A stretch of 64,000 nucleotides of DNA from Spisula solida (Eukaryota > Mollusca > Bivalvia > Venerida > Mactridae), in assembly GCA_947247005.1 (NCBI GenBank), contig OX365946.1, positions 48,758,734-48,822,733 on the forward strand, in the 5' to 3' direction. This document shows, one piece after another, positions 19,438-30,769 of the stretch. Position 1 is the first letter of the stretch. Each line of letters begins with the position of its first letter. Below the pieces are notes generated by a model, which saw only the letters and a program-made list of their open reading frames with translations, was not told the DNA's origin and did no database searches. Position numbers and translations under genes: made by a program.

Positions 19438-20702
19438 ACATGCAATGGGGATAACGTATAGAACGGAAGTGATACCCCTGACGGGTTTTCGAGTGTAAAT
19501 TTCGTCGCTTCGGTAAGTAAATCTTGATTTTTCTTTGTTTTGTAAGACGCTTTCAATGAAATCACCTAGCCCACCGTACCCGGCCCTATGGATACTTGCA
19601 GACCCAAGCCCATTTTCCCTTCAAATACCTGTGATTAAGGAAAACATTCGATTCTAGTGCGGTTTTGGTTACTGCACCCCTGACGACCCGTCTACATTTT
19701 TTCCAATTTCTGCCGATTTGCATGGTGTGTTGCTGTTTTATGGGGCCAACTTCATTGTTTACCTTATTCTATGTATGCATTTTGCAAAATTAGTTCGATG
19801 CAATCAGGTTATGAGGCAGAATGGACGAAAGAACCACTATGATACCCCTGACGGTTGCTGTCCCTCACTGATACCCCTGACGCCTCAAAATACTATAATG
19901 TTGTAATACGAGACGGTCGGCTCTGTACATGATCAACCACTAAAAAATCAAGATTCTAATCAATTGCGTAAAAACATGAAGAACTCATAGTTCTGGCACT
20001 TCTCTACCAATGTAGAACAAACCGTTAAAAGAAGTTCCTACGCATTGTTTTATTGATAAAATAGACGTTATAATATAATCAGACACAGGCAAAACAAAGA
20101 CTGGCAATATAAAATATCAACAGAAATCGAAAGCGACCCATTTTGATTGGCTATGGGGTTTGAAGAAGTATAAACTGAATTTATTTTTTAATGTTAACAT
20201 TATTTTTGAAAGCCGATTTACTATTTAGAACTATAAGTACGCAAGGAACTAGTTTACGGATTTATTTATATTTTCTTCTATATTTAAGTAAGGACTAAGG
20301 TAGTGAGCTACTGCCAGGAGTTTGGTGGTATTCTACACATGTACATTACGTTCACAACTACACCGGTTTATAGCAAACACAGCGTTCAAATCAAACGCAC
20401 ATGTAAATAAGCATACTTCAGACATAGAAAGGTATGTCAATTTAAAGAGTTTGTTGACATGCATCGATACCTGCAACGTCTGAATTGCTTGTTTCTGGAT
20501 CGATGGCTATTGAGTGAACTGTCACAAGTTTCCGCGACCCGGAAATGATACCGAGTAGTGCCTTATATAATTACACGAACGGTAAGCAAACATTAAATAA
20601 TGTTATTAACTAGTGTAATTCACTTGAACAAGCATAACAAAACATCCCTGCGTTCAAGGAATGTTACCTGCAAACATGTTAAAAAAGAGGGTTTTGTCGT
20701 TA

Positions 20703-21272
20703 CAATCCTTGGTTGTACGCTTCGTTTGCGACAAACACATTGAAAGTATAAATCTCCGTTTTTTCCCTTCTCGACCACCCTGCGTTCAACGAAGAATAAC
20801 GTGTCAAAACGAGCGTCACGTAATTCTTCGTTGAACGCAGGGCATTTCGATATATGTACGGATGCATGGGTTGCATTATTGCCATTGTTTTGTTTGCCTC
20901 AGTCCGCCATTTTGTTAAAATTTACCAATTTAGGTATACCACCTCCGGATATGGTTAGCCAAACTTCGCTCACGTGACGAACAGGTTTTTTTAACATAAC
21001 GTTCAATGAATAACAGCCCTGCGTTCAAGGAAAAAATAAAGTGACGCACGTTTTTACCTGGTACGTACCTGTTATTCGTTGAACAATAACCATATCCTGA
21101 GGTGGTGTGCGTATATTGGTGTAATTAAACAAAATGGCGGACAGAGGCAAACAAAAGAATATGAATAGCAAAACCCGTGCATGCGTACATATTTCAAAAC
21201 TGAGAACGAAAAAAACGGGGACTTATACTTTCAAATTGTTTGCCGCAAACGAAGCGTACAGCGAAGGATTAT
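20703..21272. repeat. Nested inverted repeat inside the long-TIR element
   Basis: Left arm about 20,703-20,967 and right arm about 21,085-21,272 read as reverse complements, including GTACGCTTCGTTTGCG, GTTTGCCTC[A/T]GTCCGCCATTTTG and CCACCTC[C/A]GGATATGGTTA. The left arm is interrupted by a 65-bp miniature element that the right arm lacks. A stem GTTCAA[T/C]GAATAACAG lies between the arms at 21,001-21,016 and 21,069-21,084. This looks like a second, older foldback element inside the larger one. Confidence 0.75.
20778..20842. mobile_element. 65-bp miniature element with perfect 20-bp TIRs
   Basis: Starts CCCTGCGTTCAACGAAGAAT and ends with its exact reverse complement, leaving a 25-base centre. 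CA flanks both sides, a possible 2-bp target duplication. The opposite arm of the surrounding inverted repeat lacks it and serves as an empty site. Related CCCTGCGTTCAA termini occur near 20,647, 21,017, 21,690 and 21,752. Confidence 0.7.
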
Positions 21273-21299
21273 GTGTATGTGTGTATGTAATTATTTAGG

Positions 21300-21640
21300 C
21301 CTTTCGGTCAAGGATAACCCATGAAAGTGCAAGCACTTATTTCCAATGGGGTCCTGTTTTTTGCTGAAGGGACAGCGAGTAGAAGAAAGAGTTGTGATAC
21401 AAGGAATCCGGGTGCGTTACCCTAGCTCGTTCCGAATAGACTCCCTGGTTCTTTAACGTGCCCGATGTATAGCACCGATACACGCGAGACTACCTCTGGG
21501 TTTCCAACCAGTTCATCTCTAGTTGGGTGGGAAACACTGAAAAGCGTTCCAGAAATGACCAAGTGTCCCGGCCGAAATTCGAACCAGGGACCTCTCGATC
21601 AGTAGTCAAGGGCGTTATCCACTCGACCACCATGCCACCC
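21300..21640 (-). mobile_element. tRNA-derived SINE, fuller copy, minus strand
   Basis: Same family as 5315-5472. On the minus strand a tRNA-like head contains an A-box-like GGTGGTCGAGTGGATAACGC and the B box GGTTCGAATT. The body (complement of 21,475-21,560) is followed by a 3' region (complement of 21,300-21,470, with TTCGGTCAAGGATAACCCAT and GCTGAAGGGACAGC on the plus strand). Diverged pieces of that 3' region, without the head, recur near 49,015-49,135 and 58,010-58,110. The copy sits inside the long-TIR element, so it inserted later. Confidence 0.8.
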
Positions 21641-23017
21641 ATAATTATAGCGACAAAAAACCCTGATTTTAACATGTTTACAGGTAACTTTCCTTGAACG
21701 CAGGGCAGGTACGACATAGGTACGTAACACCCCTCACATAATGCTTCGTTGAATGCAGGGCAGTACAAGGTACCTCAGATCACAATATATTAATCTGCTG
21801 TATAAGTAAAACTACATCATTCTATAATTTACATCATGTCAGTCACACTTGACTTTAATTTGATGGGTGGTTACTGGTCAAAGTAAACAAGAACTGGATG
21901 TAAATAAATAGAAATGTAAGTAATAAGTAAAGCGTTCAAAGAAAGAAGAATAAGAAATGTAATACAAGTACATGTCATGAAGTAATACAATGTCATATTT
22001 GAATTGAAACGAACGCGTGTATAAAATAATGTCCGCGTCACATCGTGAGGTGATCTGAATTATTAAGTCTGAATATTCACATAAGTTATATTTCCTAAAC
22101 ACAATTCGATGCGAAACAACGATATATCACAATTAATTTATAAAAATGCTTGTCAAATAAGACTTACTGAAGTATCAAGGCACCCACACAGCAAACAGCA
22201 GCTTAATAACAACCCATTTACGGTGGTTCCAATATTCAACAATGAGCCGTCGAAATGTAAGATTAATAAATAAATTAATACGGACTCCTTTATAATAATT
22301 TGTGATATGAATTGTTATAGCTCAAACAACTTGTCTTGCTGTACGATTCCAAATCTATGTTTGCAACTGTTTTTGTCTATTGGAATTGTTTATCAAGTTC
22401 TTCATGTATTTACGCAATAACTGTATTGATTAGAATCTTGATTTTTTAGTGGTTGAACATGTACAGAGCCGACCGACATCGTATTACAACATTATTGTAT
22501 TTTGAGGCGTCAGGGGTATCAGTGAGGGACAGCAACCGTCAGGGGTATCATAGTGGTTCTTTCGTCTATTCTGCCTCATAACCTGATTGCATCGAACTAA
22601 TTTTGCAAAATGCATACATAGCATAAGGTAAACAATGAAGTTGGCCCCATAAAACAGCAACACACCATGCAAATCGGCAGAAATTGGAAAAAATGTAGAC
22701 GGGTCGTCAGGGGTGCAGTAACCAAAACCGCACTAGAATCGAATGTTCTCCTTAATCACAGGTATTTGAAGGGAAAATGGGCTTGGGTCTGCAAGTATCC
22801 ATAGGGCCGGGTACGGTGGGCTAGGTGATTTCATTGAAAGCGTCTTACAAAACAAAGAAAAATCAAGATTTACTTACCGAAGCGACGAAATTTACACTCG
22901 AAAACCCGTCAGGGGTATCACTTCCGTTCTATACGTTATCCCCATTGACATGTAACGCTTAAATAAAGATATATAGAGATAATTATTTAAATCTAGTCGC
23001 CACCTTCGGTCTTACTT

Positions 23018-24235
23018 TCATGTCCAGATTGCGACAAGGAAATGTTTCTTTTTATGAACTGACGGGACTTCCTCTGGAGCACGATTGAGGATGTTGTCAA
23101 AGCGTATCCATATCTCCATGTAGGTGGTCATGTTAGTACCATAGAATAGATGAAATAATTTGTGTACTGAAGCCATAATGATGGGGAAATTGGATCTACG
23201 GACAACCTTTCTAAACATCTTCAACGCAAACAGATACGTACATACACATTTAAACCTGGACATATAGTTCTAACTCTGTGTCCCAGCCAAGGCATATAGC
23301 CCCTCTAATGAAGCGGAATCACTATTTACCATGCGAAGTTCCAAATATGGTGACAGGAGTACCTTTGTGGCAGCATTGTTTAATTAATAATATATCCACG
23401 ATCTGCCAAGCTTTATGGTGATCGGTACACTGTTCATTGTCTGCCAACCAAGCATGAGCGCCAACTGTTTAATTACAACTTTCCACACTAATTTAAAAAC
23501 CGACTTGGTAATGTTCAATTCAAAGTGTCCCAATCCAGGCAGCATGAGTATATTTTCATATTTTTACAGGAGTTGATGTCTTCAACTATACGTGTTTCTG
23601 AATGGCTTAAAAAGTGTGTCTTTCGTTTAAACAATGCGACACAAGTAGGACATATAATTTATAAAAGTAGTTTTCTATCATTTTGGAGCAAAGATTGTGT
23701 TAGAGCCCATCGCATCCCAAGACTACCCATTTTTGTTACATTTACGAATTATGTCGTCCATTACCACCTGCAGGGATTCAAACGAGCATGGATTTACCAT
23801 GACTGGATCCATCACCACAACCATAGTCTTTCCTTCTATATAACTATCTATTCCCTGATATGGATCATGAGGTGTTTTTACCTCAGCAACTAGACCCTGA
23901 TCTTCAACGGACATACGTCTTATCATCGGTGGACGGACATCATCCTCATTGTGGAAGCGGCCTACAAGGAAATGATTCCGCATATCCATATAACAACATC
24001 ATAACTAATGTTTCTTAAACAGGAAAAATATCATTTAGCCAATAAAATGGGCACAAATCTGTATTGGACTGTAAATCAGTTGCTCTTGGAGGAACCATAC
24101 AAGCTACAGAGGTACATTCCAGCTTCTAGCCATTATTTGGTTGTTGTAAAGAATACAATGTCATCGTTTTCTGGAATGTCCAAGGTAAACGCTTTAGAAC
24201 TGGTTTTTATAAACTCTATACAATTCATGGATTGA
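23018..24235 (-). pseudogene. Decayed transposon-like ORF of unidentified family
   Basis: Read on the minus strand, successive fragments in shifting frames give coding-like text: a helix-rich start (24,235 downward), MDMRNHFLVGRFHNEDDVRP and MVVVMDPVMVNPC (23,989-23,723), GLGHFELNITKSVFKLVW, DHHKAWQIVDILL (about 23,440-23,395) and LFYGTNMTTYMEIWIRFDNI (23,263-23,018). The order LPGLGHFE..., DHHK.W... and a tyrosine-rich helical end recalls a family of uncharacterised, transposon-associated proteins seen in molluscs and cnidarians, possibly the DUF6589 type. That recall is uncertain. Several stops and frame changes mean it is dead. It directly follows the long-TIR element. Confidence 0.5.
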
Positions 24236-24548
24236 CCATTGCCATAATCCGACTTGGCTTTTATGACCATGGCCTGAGTACACTCAGATTGCAGAATCGT
24301 AGAACGTGCTCCACCACAAAGTAAGACCTACGTCGTAGACTCACCCGAGAGTGGTAAATTTACCAAAACAATGCATTACAAAAGTATGGATTAGACAAAG
24401 AATGTGTGAGGGCAGTTTTGTGATTCATGCTACCAGTCAGTCCACAAAACACTGTCCAAAAACTAATGAAATATATGTATACCCAGTATAGTTATCTAGA
24501 GGAAGTGTTAGGTCAAATGTCACTAAGAATTGCACACAATAAAAAGTC

Positions 24549-24936
24549 CCCTACCGGTGTGTAGCCATGACTTAACAATTATTTTCGATGTTTCTGTTGC
24601 CATAGCAACCACAATTATTGTCTGAATCAAAACTATTTAAATGAGCATTATCTCCTTATGGGCACCTACCTACATACCAAGTTTGATTAAACATAGCTTG
24701 GAAGCTTGGTATCTAGATTTTAGACATATTTACACACTTTCTGTCTCCATAGCAACTACAATATTTGTCAGAATCAAAGTATTATTATAAGTGCGTAATC
24801 CCCTTATTGCTCCCTATACACATACCAAGTTTGTTTTAATAACCTAGCTTGGAAACAGTTCGAGTTATGTCAGGATCCATATTTCAGCGCGAGGTGGGCA
24901 AACCTATAGTCACCACCGGTGTGAACACCGGTAGGG
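24549..24936. mobile_element. 388-bp HINE-like element with terminal hairpin
   Basis: Terminal inverted repeats CCCTACCGGTGT (24,549-24,560) and ACACCGGTAGGG (24,925-24,936) bound two diverged tandem units of about 150 bp (24,590-24,735 and 24,740-24,870; shared ...CATAGCAAC[C/T]ACAAT... and CATACCAAGTTTG). The right end forms a hairpin, ACCGGTGT-GA-ACACCGGT, whose second arm is the TIR itself. The layout of short TIR, tandem units and terminal hairpin matches non-autonomous Helentrons (HINEs). No target duplication is visible, as expected for that class. Confidence 0.6.
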
Positions 24937-26124
24937 TACTACAAAGCACTGAGAGAACTGTCAGAAGGGTAGATAAAAGCATATACATACAAAAGTGATT
25001 ATGCAAAAATGCAGACAGACACTATAGAACTTTCATTAAAGTATTGACACTGACACTATGGCTGGTGTTATTCCTCAGGACAACATGAAGAATAAGTTGT
25101 CTGAGACCATGGACCATCATATTCAAAAGAATATTTTATCCTTTGTTACCATAGTGAAACATACTTGATTGAAGACTATGTTTAAGAAAAAACAGAAAAC
25201 GAGTATCTTATGCCGACCGTCCATTAGGTGAATTTAACGATGTACTATACTTACAAAAGGTTAGCTTGAACAAAGAACCGAAAAACTTCTTTGATCATGA
25301 TCTTTATGCTGTACAATTTCAGCATGATCCATTTTAATTTATAATCCCACCCGAAGATTAAAGGAAAGCGTCCAAATTGCATGAAACGTATAGAAAATGT
25401 TTAACTAATGAAGCTGACGGGGTGTGCAGAGCCCACGTTCCGACTGAAGGTTTGATGTCAAAGATGTGAATCCGACCCTAAACTTTCAAACGCCTGGGCC
25501 GAATTGCACATAACCCATAGCAAATGCGTAACTAATGAAGAATACGTCCAGAAAGATAGTATTTAGTCGGACAGTGAAGGCAGCACTCAACCAATCGAGC
25601 ACATAAATCATGAAAACGAACGAGAAGTTATCCGCCCAAGTCCTAGCGGTCAAAAAGCTTCTAAAGTTTCAGCAATCAAAAGCTGCATGACCTATAAACA
25701 CACACAAGGCACAATGCCCAACAAACAGCCGAACGAGAAAGTTGTCCGCCCTAATCCTAGCTGTTAAAAAACTGGATAGAATATAGTATCAGCAATCAAA
25801 AGGCGGAATGCCCACGGTTATGTTATTACAACAGTAATACAGCTGAAAAACATAGTTTTAGCCGTCTTAAGACCTAAAACGTTAAGTAACAGTATAAAAA
25901 CGCTAAATGACACGGTTTCAGGTGAATGACTTAATTTAAGCAATAAAAAAGCTTAACATCCCAGCCGGATGACTTAGTTTCAAGTAAAATGTCTTAAGTA
26001 GACGAGTGTAACCAAGAACGACCTAGCTCCAATAAGCTGAACGAGTGACCCACTTTCAACAATTAGTATGCTCAAGTGAACAACCTCTACTGTGGAGGAT
26101 AGGGCGCAAGGAAATGAAAATATA
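24937..26124. other. Noncoding, with degraded repeat fragments
   Basis: No coding signal is seen. Around 25,558-25,600 a GGACAGTGAAGGCAGCACTC fragment resembles the terminus of the Penelope-like family at 62,365. Two degenerate copies of a unit of about 130 bp (AACGAGAAGTTATCCGCCC and AACGAGAAAGTTGTCCGCCC, near 25,620 and 25,735) lie next to it. Confidence 0.45.
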
Positions 26125-26372
26125 GTCCTGAGCATTAGACACGACTCTTGAACTTCTAATTGCATAATTTAACAGATTATAATCCCGGTTGTATGTTTTC
26201 ACAAGCGGTGACTATCACGAAGACGCTCGAGGTGTCATACAAATACAGATCTAAACGACCAATATTCACGATTTCCACGCGGAAATTTATATATTCAACG
26301 CAAGAACCTTGTAATATATTCGTGCATGAAGGTCATGATCATGTCAAATTCTCTGTGCCATACCAGCAACAA
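26125..26372 (+). repeat. Dispersed repeat, copy 1
   Basis: Matches 33,605-33,865 in the same orientation, sharing ACACGACTCT, ATCACGAAGACGCTCG, TTTATATATTCAACGCAAGAA and CATGTCAAATTCTCTGTG blocks. It has no coding content. It directly precedes the tandem array at 26,400, while the other copy precedes the THAP9-like relic. Confidence 0.75.
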
Positions 26373-26399
26373 ACTAACACTGCCACAGAGTGACTAATG

Positions 26400-28500
26400 A
26401 TACCCCACATACCGCTTTGTCACAGACGTATGGCAAACCACATCCATAAAAACTGTCGCAAGGTGGAAAACAATTGTCGTTTTTGAAATTCAACACCATA
26501 TGATGGAAGTTATGGTCCAGACAACATAAATTATGGTCATTTCTGACCATTGAACTCATAAGTGTGACCTTTTGAGATATTGACATAATTGTTTCGCATG
26601 ACACACCGTCCGCTAGTAGTGAACATTTGTGGCACATAATTTTCAAATCCCACAATAAATGACTAAGTTATGCTCCGGACAAGCTCAATTATGGCCATTT
26701 TTGACCTCTGAACTACAAGTGTGACCTTGACCTTTGAGATATTGACGTAATTGTTTCGCATGATACACCACAAGGAAGTAGTGAACACTTGTGCCAAATT
26801 ATCTTGATATACCATAATAAATGACTCAGTTATGCTCCGGACAAGGTCAATTTTTGACCTTTGAACTCAGTGTGACCTTGACCTTTTAGATATTGACATA
26901 CTAGTAATTGTTTTGCATGACACACCGTCTCATCAGAGTTGTGCGGTCGAGGTTTGAATTTGAAAATGAACTGTGAAGTTTGAGTACATTAAGAGGGGTT
27001 TTCTCAACATAAAATCAAAAGAACATTACTGTAAGGCAGTTAATATCCGTAACAATGTATTTCGTCTTTTTATTGAACATATGTAAAAGTCGGACGTTTT
27101 ACACATGTGACTCGGTCGCGGTTGGCCATATGCATACACTTTCATGAATGTTGAACACTTGTTCTGTCCGCCACATTGAATAAAGTCCAACAAAACAGCT
27201 CAGATGAATATGTCGCCGTATATAACTTACAAAATGCTGAGAAACGGCGTGAAAACACGAATCTAAGCATAACTGGATGTATGTAAAAAATAACGCAGGG
27301 TCACGTTAAACTTGCGATGAGATTTTGAACGTCTTGTAAATTAAATCCCACATCGTCATTTTATATATTCTGACGTCAAGAAAAAACGCTACATTGAAAA
27401 GTGAATAACTTTTTTATTTTCCAAAATATTCCCGTGATTATCGACACATCATCGATCAAGCTAAGAACGCGCCTACCGAAGCGAAGAGAAAATCCCGATC
27501 TGGTCCCGATGTGCCCATGTATGGTTCGACGCATGATTCGCACGTGCGCCTCATGCTCCTTTACCAGGAGGTATTTCCAGTCGACAAAGTGCAGTTACAT
27601 GCTGAAGTTAATTTATAAGGTGAAGAAAAGTCCGCGAGTGTATATGATTAAAACGGTCTTCAATAGGTACGACTGAGTTCTGAGCATATGACAATTACGG
27701 TAGCATAGAGGAAGCACAGGAAACATTTTACTGTCAATGTGCGCACGTGTAATAACCACATGGACACGTATTAGCTATCACGTGCACATGTGTTACTATA
27801 ACGTGAACATGTATGAAACAGGAAATATTTATCCCGTGCGCATGTTATACTTACACGTGCACAGGCAATAACTTACACAATTTAAATTTGATAAAAGTTA
27901 TCTAGCATCTGCTCATATCTAAAGTATATTCATAATCGCTATATTAGACAATAAATACACTCGTGGTTATATCAAAAGGCAGGCCACTCAAGCGTTTTCT
28001 ATAGAACAGAGTAAGTTGACTATACCCGAGAAACCCGTGCGCTTTACGATAAAATTTAATGCGTCGTGGTTTGATGTCCACTGTAAACTGATGAAAATTG
28101 GAGACTGCACAATTTTCGAGATAATTCATTCGAATATTTAATCGTTTCACTTACATAGCGAATAATGGTGATTGTTTCTGTAATTCAGAGCATTGAGCGC
28201 AACTCTTTTCTGAACGTGATACACGGGTACTACTGTATTGTTATCTCTATTGTACAGTGTAGCTACTGATAACATAAATAGTTACGGTTGGGTACTACAT
28301 GTACTTTATAATACTGTTCATTTTGTTAGTATGTTGAGAAAATCCCTCTTACATTTACAAACCTCGACCGCACAACTCTATCAAGGCGAACAAATGTACC
28401 AAGTTATCAAAAAATTCCTTCAATGCATACAGAAGATACAGTCCGGACAAACTTTGGAACAGACCGACAAAGTGACTCCTATATAGCCCCCCTCTACAGC
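26400..28500 (+). repeat. Tandem array of about 165 bp, split by an inserted element
   Basis: Units aligned on GTTATG.TCC.GACAA start near 26,508, 26,673 and 26,836 (periods 165 and 163). Each contains TGACC-rich text, a GATATTGAC[A/G]TA segment and a GCATGA[C/T]ACACC segment. The third unit is cut at 26,935 by a 1,447-bp element and resumes at 28,383, with a further GTCCGGACAAAC unit start near 28,440. The array ends around CTCCTATATAGCCCCC at about 28,490. This is the kind of core array seen in bivalve pearl/HINE elements. Confidence 0.75.
26936..28382. mobile_element. 1,447-bp TIR element inserted in a tandem array
   Basis: Both ends read AGAGTTGTGCGGTCGAGG inward, and the inverted similarity continues, with a gap, for about 100 bp (AGAGGG[G/A]TTTTCTCAACATA near 26,995 and its mirror near 28,330). 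ATC flanks both sides, giving a 3-bp target duplication. Removing it rejoins a monomer of the surrounding 165-bp array. No ORF resembles a transposase, so it is non-autonomous. A 3-bp duplication is compatible with PIF/Harbinger but does not prove it. Confidence 0.8.
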
Positions 28501-28599
28501 TGCCTTTTAACATACGAATTAATCGGATAATGTGCGAATAGTTCAAAAAAGATAGGGGACAATTAGTAAATGCGAATACAAAAACCCTAGCTCCATCGA

Positions 28600-28935
28600 A
28601 CTGGCCCCGGTCAAAAAATTGAATACTGAGAAATTATGACATATTCATGATTAGTATGCCCCCCCCCCCCCCCCCCCATCTTTGATGATGGGGTATATTG
28701 CTTTGCACATTTGTCTGTATGTCGGTCGGTCGTATAAAATGGTTCCCGTTCAATAACAGTTACTGAAGAACGCTTTGACCTAGGATCTTTAAAATTTACT
28801 TGGATGATGGTCATTAGCAGTAGATGACTCCTATTGATTTTGAGGTCAGTAGGTCAATGTATCTTTGACCTTTACCATTACTGACATGGGCTGCCATGGG
28901 GCATACGTGTTTTACAAAAACATCTCTTGTTTAGA
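28600..28935. repeat. Dispersed repeat with poly-C head
   Basis: A run of 19 C's (28,659-28,677) is followed by ATCTTTGATGATGGGGTATATTG, GTCGGTCGGTCG and GAGGTCAGTAGGTCAATG segments, ending at AACATCTCTTGTTT. The layout is typical of abundant bivalve interspersed repeats. There is no coding content. Confidence 0.55.
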
Positions 28936-29074
28936 TTGAACAAATCCACTATAGCCGAAAATGGAACTAAAATTCAGATCCAACCCCATGCTTTAATAAG
29001 TAAACAAAAATACGAAACTACGGGCAGTAGCAACACCCAACAGAATCATCGGGACGCGAAAGGATAATGAATAA

Positions 29075-29362
29075 AACAAGACTGCGTTCAATAAACGCTT
29101 ATGCCCCCTGTGGAAGCCTTGTCCATAAATAAGTCCAAGTCCAAAATTAGGTCAAGGTGAAGGTCAAAAAGGGTCAGGTGATACAGGTGTGTGGAGAGTG
29201 TTCATATACAACATCCATGCAAGTTTGGAAGCTTTGCAGCAAGCCATAATGATGCTAGAAGAAACGGTCAATTTGGGTTAACCAGGACGGACGGACGGAC
29301 GGACGAACGGACGGACAGGTGCATCACTATATGCCTCCCGATCTATCGATACGGGGGCATAA
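29075..29362 (+). repeat. Dispersed repeat with (GGAC)n microsatellite
   Basis: Contains ACTGCGTTCAATAAACGCTT, GGTCAAGGTGAAGGTCA and a GGAC microsatellite at 29,286-29,318, then CGGGGGCATAAA. Part of the same repeat in reverse occurs at 30,680-30,765 (GGGGGCATAAGCGTTTAGTG). No gene is seen. Confidence 0.6.
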
Positions 29363-29884
29363 AAAGGCACTGACAATGTACAACGTAACTTGAAAAGCCA
29401 CAGGTCATGGCCTAACAAAATCAAGCACTGACGCGATCTGGTTGCTGCTACTAAAGCTTAAACCGACTTTACACGTTTAATGTTCGTTTTCTTACTGCCG
29501 ATCTTGTCTTGAATGTCAAAATAAGCATATGTGACTATATAGGCATGTTGGGTATCTAAATAATTGTTAAAAGGTGCATATTAATTTATATGTAATACGT
29601 GTATTGAATGCGTTATTAAAAGTGGCTTTAAAATAATACTACGCGCCTATTTATCAGATTCTACAGTACCGTCCTTACACAGCGGGAGACAGTCCAAAGC
29701 GGCTAGCTAGTACCACTGTGTGGTAGCCTGTATGCCCAAAAATGCGCTGAGGATTCAAGATGGCGGACGGTAAACGCGAGCAAAGTAAGTGTCTTTTGTT
29801 TTCGACCCAATCTTTTTAAATATGACAACCTAAATTGTGAATTAATTATGAAATGAAAGAGCTTAAATTGGCGATTCTAACACG

Positions 29885-30556
29885 ATCCGCGGATTAATAC
29901 ATTAGACATAGAGCCGACCTAACCATGTTTTATTACCCCCATAAAACATGGTAACACATTGGCTGTTACAATTTACGCCCCGTAACACATGACCGATTTA
30001 TGAATGAATGAACGTAAACTTTATAGTAAAGCTTTAACGGACCGCGAGTTTCACGAGAATCAAGTGTTACAGCTATGACGCATCTATTTTTAGAAACTCC
30101 AATATACTCTCTAAATTAAGATTCATAAAAAATTCTGATAATCAATTCATTTATATTTTTCATTTCATGATATAGATACACTATACTCGTGTTATTAAAA
30201 TTGTTTAAATGTTTAAAATGTGTTTTTTCCTTCAGAAAATTACGAAGGTCGTTTTCATTAACGAACGAGGTAATTGTACCAGCTAATAAGCCACTCAATT
30301 TCAGCGTGGAATTATGTTCAATGTCAAATGGGTGAAAATGGAATGCGCGCAGTTAAATAGTGCGGGATATGATCGTATTTAGAATCGAAATAAAAACTCT
30401 GTTCTTGTATTTTGTCGGTGAATAAAACACGGGCACTCGTTCGGATGCGGAAAATTAAATCACTCGTGCTACGCACTCGTGATTTAATTTTACCGCATCC
30501 GAACTCCTGCCCATGTTTTATTCACCGACAAAATACGCGAACAGATTTTTATTTCT
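29885..30556 (+). repeat. Palindrome-ended repeat family, copy 1
   Basis: The left end has a 10-bp stem CATGTTTTAT / ATAAAACATG around TACCCCC (29,924-29,950). The right end is a long near-palindrome (30,388-30,554) with arms of about 75 nt, starting AAATAAAAACTCTGTTC and ending with its mirror GAACAGATTTTTATTT. Two direct CACTCGTG octamers lie at its centre. The reverse complement of the whole unit occurs at 38,349-39,040. The arms can be read as an ORF containing NKTRALVRMRKIKSLVLR, but the reading is a by-product of the palindrome. Confidence 0.75.
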
Positions 30557-30769
30557 TAATTCTAAAGGGACTATCCGTTTGTGATGACATGCCGACGTAT
30601 TTCTGTAAAGTTTAACTGAACACGCTGTTTTGTGAAAGTTGAAAAATGAATCGAGAGACGAAGAGAAAATTTACGATATTGACCTAATTTTGGACTTAGA
30701 CTTATTTATGGACAATATTCCACAGGGGGCATAAGCGTTTAGTGAACGCAGTCTTGTTTTTTTATATTT

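Larger units (their letters stand above)
19443..22947. mobile_element. Long-TIR DNA element with ACATG target duplication
   Basis: The 19,443 end (CAATGGGGATAACGTATAG) is mirrored at 22,947. The inverted similarity continues inward for about 550 bp on each side (19,443-19,987 and 22,400-22,947). The flanks show a direct ACATG at 19,438-19,442 and 22,948-22,952, consistent with a 5-bp target duplication. Each arm carries four copies of a TGATACCCCTGACG motif (one degenerate), for example at 19,470, 19,673, 19,840 and 19,869. No transposase is encoded, so the element is non-autonomous or foldback-like. A 5-bp duplication occurs in Transib, among others, but I cannot assign a superfamily. Confidence 0.85.

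Noticed and set aside
28081..28130. Hammerhead-like CTGATGA followed by a short stem near 28,089
   Set aside because: The conserved GAAA after the stem is missing (CGAGA instead) and the third-stem partner is not found.
30412..30615. 60-67-codon ORFs NKTRALVRMRKIKSLVLR... at 30,412 (+) and 38,310 (-)
   Set aside because: They arise from the two arms of the long palindrome; there is no start context, and the half copies break the frame.
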